The position numbers and the translations under genes are program-made. DNA of 11,191 bases from an uncultured Bdellovibrio sp. (GTDB lineage Bacteria; Bdellovibrionota; Bdellovibrionia; Bdellovibrionales; Bdellovibrionaceae). The stretch's first letter is position 1, and each line of letters opens with the position of its first letter. The notes under the pieces are model-generated. The model was given only the letters and a program-made list of their open reading frames with translations. It ran no database searches and was not told where the DNA came from. The DNA lies in the NCBI RefSeq assembly GCF_946478835.1, contig NZ_CAMLDV010000117.1, positions 1 through 11,191 of the forward strand, given 5' to 3'. Of this stretch, positions 7,006 to 11,191 are shown piece after piece.

Positions 7006-7122
7006 TTACCAGCTCGGTAGACGGCGACGGCGGTTGCGCTTGCGAACGGGAGCAGTTGTTCCTGTGCTCTCTTGATGTGTGTTCGTTGTTGGAGCCGTCG
7101 GGATTGTTTCTGTCTGCTTCAT
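7006..7122 (-). CDS. 38-residue arginine-rich small protein (putative)
   Basis: A small ORF of 38 residues. The first 25 residues are Thr-, Pro- and Asn-rich (it begins MKQTETIPTAPTT) and probably disordered. The last 13 are strongly basic and end RKRNRRRRLPSW. The start is well supported: AAAGGAG (7136-7130) lies seven bases before the ATG, one of the best ribosome binding sites in the window. The stop is followed after five bases by the hairpin terminator. No hydrophobic segment is present. The basic tail suggests RNA, DNA or ribosome binding, like very small ribosome-associated proteins, but no family is recognised. It lies 110 bases downstream of the DUF962 gene on the same strand and may be the last gene of that operon or have its own promoter; none is convincing. 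It could also be a regulatory leader-type peptide. Confidence 0.55.
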   Translation of the reverse strand: MKQTETIPTAPTTNTHQESTGTTAPVRKRNRRRRLPSW

Positions 7123-7129
7123 AGCCGAA

Positions 7130-7136
7130 CTCCTTT
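7130..7136 (-). promoter_or_regulatory. Strong Shine-Dalgarno site of the 38-residue ORF
   Basis: AAAGGAG on the minus strand with a seven-base spacer (TTCGGCT) to ATG 7122. It is what separates this small ORF from the longer overlapping frame, which would need a TTG start without a ribosome binding site. Confidence 0.65.
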
Positions 7137-7161
7137 CGTGCTAGATTAAGAACTCCAGCTA

Positions 7162-7174
7162 TTCTCTCAGAGAA
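7162..7174. other. Short perfect palindrome upstream of the small ORF
   Basis: TTCTCT-C-AGAGAA: six-base arms around one central base, about 40 bases before the start of the 38-residue ORF. It could be an operator or a small leader hairpin. The match is short enough to be chance. Confidence 0.25.
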
Positions 7175-7232
7175 GCAGGGCAGCAAGCGACGGTTTTAAT
7201 ATTAGTATTGAGTTATGAAAACGGGTTGAGAA

Positions 7233-7670
7233 TCAAAATCGGCCTTTAAATAGGAACTTTACGACCCACAAGGGCCCTACGAGCAAATACTGTAAGTCTT
7301 TGAAAAATGAAGGCTTTTTACCTTCGACCTTGTGCCCGTAAAATTGTCCAAGCCAAGCTAAAACAAATATAATGATGAGCGGAACCAGTGGATCTGTCAC
7401 TTGGCGGAGTGCGTAAAAAAGGACATAACAGATCGCTAATTGTGCCAACATCACGACGAAAGGCTTGGGTCCCAAAGTAAAATACCATCCTAAAGCGATC
7501 GCGATCAGAATTTCACCGACACGCAAAGGTCCCAAACTGTACGGAATTAAAATCAGAAGACCGACGATCGAAAAGAAAATCAGCGGCACGCAAATCTTAT
7601 GAATCCACTGATTCGTGGGATGCTGGTGGCTTTCACCATACTCTGCAAACCATTGATCCAGTGTTTTCAT
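7233..7670 (-). CDS. DUF962 / Mpo1-like membrane protein
   Basis: A 145-residue polytopic inner-membrane protein of the DUF962 (YGL010W/Mpo1-like) family. In yeast Mpo1 is an iron-dependent dioxygenase in the alpha-oxidation of 2-hydroxy fatty acids; that role for this protein is inference from the family. Conserved histidines are visible: an N-terminal HQHPTNQWIH (15-24), followed by a Pro, and QFYGHKVEGKKP (109-120) near the C-terminus. Between and after them are about four or five hydrophobic segments (roughly 29-46, 52-68, 70-88, 94-108 and 126-141). Start ATG 7670 gives MKTLDQWF; a GTG at 7676 would add two residues, and neither has a good Shine-Dalgarno sequence. It begins 17 bases after the cysE-like stop, so it is probably translated from the same mRNA. 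Confidence 0.88.
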   Translation of the reverse strand: MKTLDQWFAEYGESHQHPTNQWIHKICVPLIFFSIVGLLILIPYSLGPLRVGEILIAIALGWYFTLGPKPFVVMLAQLAICYVLFYALRQVTDPLVPLIIIFVLAWLGQFYGHKVEGKKPSFFKDLQYLLVGPLWVVKFLFKGRF

Positions 7671-7687
7671 TATCACATCGCGTGTTT

Positions 7688-8206
7688 TTATTTTTGCACG
7701 GCTAACGGTCCCACCATCGTCGCACCTGGTGGCACATCTCTGACAACAACGGCGTTAGCACCAATCATCGCTCCGTCGCCAACTGTGATCGGACCTAAAA
7801 CTTTCGCACCCGTTCCAATCAAAACTTTATTGCCTACAGTGGGATGACGTTTCACCGGATCAAATTTGAGTCCGCCCAACGTCACACCGTGAAAGATAAT
7901 GCAATCATCACCGATGACCGCTGTTTCACCGATCACCACCCCCATGCCGTGATCAATCACCAGGCGTTTTCCCACCGTGGCGCCTGGGTGAAGTTCAATC
8001 CCCGTGAGCAAACGAGAGATTTCAGCCACCAGTCGCGCTAAGAAATACCAATGATTTTTATAAAGAGCATGCGCGATTCTATGACAGAACAAAGCCTTCG
8101 GTCCCGGATACAAAATGGCGATCTCGATTAAAGATTTCGCCGCAGGGTCATAGTTTTTATATGTGCGCAGAAGTTCCAGGATACGATCAATCATTGAGTT
8201 TCTCAT
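7688..8206 (-). CDS. cysE: Serine O-acetyltransferase, short CysE/EpsC type
   Basis: A 172-residue enzyme that transfers acetyl from acetyl-CoA to L-serine, giving O-acetylserine for cysteine synthesis. After a helical N-terminal domain (about 1-68) comes a left-handed beta-helix of hexapeptide repeats. [11 protein letters not shown] (69-79) and [17 protein letters not shown] (83-99) hold the catalytic pair: His86, with Glu71 where E. coli CysE has Asp. VTLGG (108-112) and RHP (120-122) are further family marks. It is the short form (E. coli CysE is 273 residues), lacking most of the N-terminal domain. The usual C-terminal VPARV-type tail is replaced by VGPLAVQK. The start overlaps the exoribonuclease gene by 20 bases; an ATG at 8194 is an alternative giving an 8-base overlap. 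A different acyl acceptor cannot be excluded, but the serine acetyltransferase call is strong. Confidence 0.9.
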   Translation of the reverse strand: MRNSMIDRILELLRTYKNYDPAAKSLIEIAILYPGPKALFCHRIAHALYKNHWYFLARLVAEISRLLTGIELHPGATVGKRLVIDHGMGVVIGETAVIGDDCIIFHGVTLGGLKFDPVKRHPTVGNKVLIGTGAKVLGPITVGDGAMIGANAVVVRDVPPGATMVGPLAVQK

Positions 8207-9155
8207 TTAGGTCTTCAAGCAGGAAGTACCGATCAAAAAGTTCATTGTAGCGAGACCACTTTTCACCCGAACCACGCTCGGCATCGACAATTGTTTTTAG
8301 TGTGCTCACTTTGCTGTCGAAATCATCCACCATGGCAACAACCATAGCTTCCAGGAATTTAGGTCTCTTCGGAGAACCGTATTCCAACTTTCCATGATGA
8401 CTTAGGATAATATGCTTACAGATGTCACGCAGTTCTTCGTTAAATCCCAAAATGCGAGATGCCTTTTTATCTATCAATTCACAGGCAATCTGCATGTGAC
8501 CGATCAAACGACCGCGATCCGTGTAAGAGATGCCATTATCGTAAGAAAGCTCCCACAGTTTTCCGATATCGTGAAAAATCCCGCCAAAGAGTAACAGATC
8601 GCGATTCAAAAATGGATAATGTGTACCCATGAAATCCATGATCTTGGAAATCGATAAGATATGCTCCAACAATCCACCAAGCCATGCATGGTGAATGGAT
8701 TTTGCCGCCGGAGCCTTGAGCATCATCGGACGAATTTCTGGATCTTCCAAAGTATCGAGAACAAGCTGGCGCAGATGATCGTTTTTCATTGTGCGCACCA
8801 GTTGCAGCAACTCGACCATCATGTCTTCGGTGTTCTTAGAAGCCTTCGGAATAAAATCTTCAAAATTCACTGTCGCAGAATCTACACGCTCCAGACGATG
8901 CACAATCAACTGTTTGCGATTCTGAAAAATCTGCACTTGGCCTTTGATTTTTAAAACGTCGCCGACTTCAAATTCGCGGGCAAGTTCATCCACGCGATCC
9001 CATAGACGCGCATCAATGCTACCGGAAGAATCTCCCAGTTGCAGTCCCATGAAGGGACGGCCATTCTTACCAACCCCCACTGTTTTTTCTTTCACGAGGT
9101 AACAAGAATCAACAGTGTCTTTGTCTTTAAGACTGTGAATACTTTGTCTTTCCAT
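8187..9155 (-). CDS. 3'-5' exoribonuclease, YhaM/CBF1 family (OB fold + HD domain)
   Basis: A 322-residue cytoplasmic protein. The N-terminal part is an OB-fold nucleic-acid-binding domain (about 10-92): [38 protein letters not shown]. The C-terminal part is an HD metal-dependent phosphohydrolase domain: His165 in GLLEHILS, the HD pair 195-196 in [12 protein letters not shown], His220 in [19 protein letters not shown] with His253/254, and an Asp in VDDFDSK (277-282). This order and spacing are those of YhaM and staphylococcal CBF1, which degrade RNA, and single-stranded DNA in some cases, in the 3'-5' direction; length agrees. The ATG overlaps the lipoprotein stop by one base, with GAGGTG about six bases upstream. 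It is the third gene of a coupled run. Confidence 0.93.
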   Translation of the reverse strand: MERQSIHSLKDKDTVDSCYLVKEKTVGVGKNGRPFMGLQLGDSSGSIDARLWDRVDELAREFEVGDVLKIKGQVQIFQNRKQLIVHRLERVDSATVNFEDFIPKASKNTEDMMVELLQLVRTMKNDHLRQLVLDTLEDPEIRPMMLKAPAAKSIHHAWLGGLLEHILSISKIMDFMGTHYPFLNRDLLLFGGIFHDIGKLWELSYDNGISYTDRGRLIGHMQIACELIDKKASRILGFNEELRDICKHIILSHHGKLEYGSPKRPKFLEAMVVAMVDDFDSKVSTLKTIVDAERGSGEKWSRYNELFDRYFLLEDLNEKLND

Positions 9156-9850
9156 TAGGGCACCTCACAAAAAAGCGGCGTGTACTGAGAGTTTTTAAAC
9201 GTCACTTGCGCAACGTGAATGTCACTGCCTTGTTGAGCTGAAAATAAAAACGTCCCACCCAAAACACTTAAGTAGCGCTCTTGAGTGGTGTTGACTTTCA
9301 AACCTTCACCTTTCATTTCTTTCATGAAACGATCGGTGATATCAAAAAATTGATTGCAACCTGCTCCGAAGATTTTTTGCTCAATTCTTCTTTTGCGAGT
9401 GCCGCTGACGAACAAAACTTTTTTCGCAGTGGCTTTTTCAAAGGCCGGAAACTCAAAACCGACGTAGAAAGAGCCTCTTTGTCCTGTGATAAAGCGAGAA
9501 AGATCAATCGTGCCGCCACCTTTGGGCAGAAGAATCTTAACGGCTTCACCTTCAACAATGCCGGGATTTTTTTGTACCAAAAATACTGTGACTTCAGAGA
9601 ATAATAAATTCTTCGTTGAGGAGTGTTCTCCTCCGGCCGGAGCGCCGTGCTCCCCGCCTGCCGAAGGAGCGGCCTCTTCGTGCCCACCTGCGGACTTAAA
9701 TTCAAGGGCGTCCCAGGCCTTCGCTGGGATTTTGATATCTTCTGCTAAGTCTTCGAATTTGATTTCTTGGTATTCTTCGACGTGATATCCAGGACTTCCC
9801 GTGCAGCCAACTAAGACCAAGAGCAAAAGGCTTATAGGCAACAAGTTCAT
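9155..9850 (-). CDS. Lipoprotein with His/Gly/Ala-rich linker
   Basis: A 231-residue predicted lipoprotein. It has a short signal (MNLLPISLLLLVLVGC) with a proper lipobox LVGC and lipidated Cys16. The +2 residue is Thr, not Asp, which suggests transport to the outer membrane. About residues 52-77 form a low-complexity linker with repeats of the type GGEHGAPAGGEHS, rich in Gly, Ala, Glu and His. A probably beta-rich domain follows (about 78-230) with two cysteines, in GAGCNQFF and near the C-terminus in LFCEVP. I do not recognise the fold. ATG 9850 is chosen because it gives a one-base TGATG overlap with the TPR gene and GGAG lies eight bases upstream; a GTG at 9853 would add one residue. Its tight coupling to a membrane-anchored TPR protein suggests a shared envelope complex, as inference only. 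Confidence 0.82.
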   Translation of the reverse strand: MNLLPISLLLLVLVGCTGSPGYHVEEYQEIKFEDLAEDIKIPAKAWDALEFKSAGGHEEAAPSAGGEHGAPAGGEHSSTKNLLFSEVTVFLVQKNPGIVEGEAVKILLPKGGGTIDLSRFITGQRGSFYVGFEFPAFEKATAKKVLFVSGTRKRRIEQKIFGAGCNQFFDITDRFMKEMKGEGLKVNTTQERYLSVLGGTFLFSAQQGSDIHVAQVTFKNSQYTPLFCEVP

Positions 9851-11191
9851 CACTCGTACTCCAGTTGATCCCTCAACTCTAATAACGGTAAGAAGTTAGG
9901 TTCCGATTGCAGACCCGCGCGAACATAGTCGTACGCTTTCGTGCGATCGTTATTACGCATTACCACCCAAGCCAATCCATATAGAGCGACGGCGTTCTTT
10001 GGATCTTGATTGTAAACTTGCGTATACGCATTTTGAGCGCAACTGATATCTTGGGTATTAATACAGATATCGCCCAACAAAAGGTTCTTTACGGACAAGG
10101 TTTGCAGTTCTGGCATTTTCAAAATTGTCGTGGCTTCCGGAAGACGACCTATTTTTGCTAAATAACTTGCCTGAGTTGCCAGCACATAAGGATCTTTCGG
10201 AGCTTCTGCCAAAGCTTCTTGCAAAAGTTTAGCGGCATCAGAGTCACGATTGACTTCCATTAAGCACACGGCACGCAAAGCTTTTAGTTCCGGATGCGGA
10301 TTTTGTTTTTGATAAACTTCCGCGCAGTATTTCTCTAGATAATCCCACTGAGTGAAACGCCACTCCACATGTAAAGGATGCGTGTAGTTGCGCGCCTGTC
10401 CCGGCATTTGATTAAGAAATTGGACTACCGATTGATTCACACCATCGACATCGCCCAAAATACTTTGCGCATAAACCACAAACAACAAGAGTTCCTGGCG
10501 CAAATAACCTGTTTTTTGAACGTTGGCTTTAATATCGCGAATCAAAGATTGCAAAGCATTGGAGTCTGAATTCGCTTTTGCGTATTCAACAGTTGAAAGA
10601 GCGCGACCAAAAAGAGCCAAAACAGATTGCGGATTTTTGCGATAAATCGCATCGAAATCACGCATGGCCTCGCCATAATTTCCTTTTTTCTGCTGGATGA
10701 TCGCAAGGTTCAACAACGCCGAAACGTTGAAGGGCTCATGTCCGATCGCTTTTTGCAAAGTATCTTCGGCTTGTTTTAAATCCCCGTCCATCATGTAAGA
10801 AACGGCGATGCCCAGATAAGCATCTACGATCTCCGCACGACTGCGACCTTCCTGGACAAGGGCACGCTCCAAAATTCTTCGTCCCATCAAGCTTTGACGG
10901 TCTTCGGAAATAAGTACGGATGCCATTTGCACTTGAGATTCCGCATCGGGTTCTTTAAGTTTTGTGGCCTTGAGATAAGCCTGCAAAGACTTCTCGTAAA
11001 GCCCCAAAGTTTTATAGCGAATCGCCTGATTCATGAGTTCGTCATAACCCATGCTTTTCTTTTTATCTTTTTGCGAAAGTCCAAAGATCACAACACCGGC
11101 TACCGCAATGGCCGCTACAATCATGCTCCAACGAAGAAGGTTGGATTTCTGACGAAGCTTTCCTTGAAGACGGGTATCTCCTGTTGCTCCG
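9850..11191 (-). CDS. Membrane-anchored TPR-repeat protein (5' end outside window)
   Basis: A partial gene: the reading frame has no stop up to the window edge, and the first 22 codons beyond the earliest ATG (11124) read as a plausible cytoplasmic basic tail (LQGKLRQKSNLLRWS). That ATG has GGAG only one base away, which is too close, so the true start lies outside. The order is therefore a short basic cytoplasmic N-terminus, one transmembrane helix (IVAAIAVAGVVIFGL), then a periplasmic region of about 400 residues made of tetratricopeptide repeats. Typical TPR helices are YEKSLQAYLKAT, DLKQAEDTLQKAI, NYGEAMRDFDAIY, DSDAAKLLQEALAEAP and KAYDYVRAGLQSEPN. Such proteins act as scaffolds for protein complexes. 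The partner is probably the lipoprotein encoded immediately downstream with overlapping stop and start. A motility or secretion role is possible but not shown. Confidence 0.88.
   Translation of the reverse strand, partial: GATGDTRLQGKLRQKSNLLRWSMIVAAIAVAGVVIFGLSQKDKKKSMGYDELMNQAIRYKTLGLYEKSLQAYLKATKLKEPDAESQVQMASVLISEDRQSLMGRRILERALVQEGRSRAEIVDAYLGIAVSYMMDGDLKQAEDTLQKAIGHEPFNVSALLNLAIIQQKKGNYGEAMRDFDAIYRKNPQSVLALFGRALSTVEYAKANSDSNALQSLIRDIKANVQKTGYLRQELLLFVVYAQSILGDVDGVNQSVVQFLNQMPGQARNYTHPLHVEWRFTQWDYLEKYCAEVYQKQNPHPELKALRAVCLMEVNRDSDAAKLLQEALAEAPKDPYVLATQASYLAKIGRLPEATTILKMPELQTLSVKNLLLGDICINTQDISCAQNAYTQVYNQDPKNAVALYGLAWVVMRNNDRTKAYDYVRAGLQSEPNFLPLLELRDQLEYE

Noticed and set aside
7003..7060. 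tRNA-like stretch (AGCTCGGTAGA resembles a D-arm)
   Set aside because: No acceptor stem, anticodon arm or TTCGA T-loop can be placed around it.
6899..7186. 95-residue minus-strand reading frame over the nested repeat
   Set aside because: It needs a TTG start with no ribosome binding site, and its C-terminal third is a translation of the inverted repeat. The overlapping 38-residue frame has the Shine-Dalgarno site.

Overview
This window looks like chromosomal DNA from a Bdellovibrio-type predatory bacterium (phylum Bdellovibrionota). That is an inference from several signs together: moderate G+C, a TIGR02147-family regulator coupled to a secreted protein with a GNGGD motif near its mature N-terminus, a short RsmI-like methyltransferase next to hrpB, and many small secreted or lipid-anchored proteins of unknown function. 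No rRNA, tRNA, CRISPR array, insertion sequence or phage gene was seen. Most of the window is ordinary housekeeping and cell-envelope gene content packed into tightly overlapping operons.

Layout. (1) Positions 1-3928, plus strand: three translationally coupled genes. They are a HAD-like phosphatase, a short RsmI-type tetrapyrrole-methylase-fold SAM methyltransferase, and the DExH helicase HrpB. Each junction is a one-base TAATG overlap. (2) Positions 3931-6328, minus strand: a cysteine-free ribosomal protein S4 (rpsD), a 72-residue protein of unknown function overlapping its stop codon, then a TIGR02147 regulator whose stop overlaps the GTG start of a secreted protein. HrpB and the secreted protein converge with only two bases between their stops. 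(3) Positions 6329-6871: a divergent intergenic region with a good sigma70-like promoter driving a small periplasmic protein on the plus strand. (4) Positions 6872-7232: a 361-base stretch with no long gene. It holds an unusual 38-residue arginine-rich small ORF on the minus strand with a strong ribosome binding site, followed five bases later by a nested inverted repeat ending in a T tract, which looks like a terminator. (5) Positions 7233-11191, minus strand: a five-gene run in the order membrane-anchored TPR protein (5' end outside the window), lipoprotein, YhaM-type exoribonuclease, CysE-type serine acetyltransferase, and a DUF962/Mpo1-like membrane protein.

The five-gene minus-strand run probably reads through into the 38-residue ORF and stops at the inverted repeat, since no other terminator is visible. 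The observations most worth checking are the small arginine-rich ORF, the nested repeat, the stand-alone Cys-free S4 with its coupled small partner, and the regulator/secreted-protein pair.
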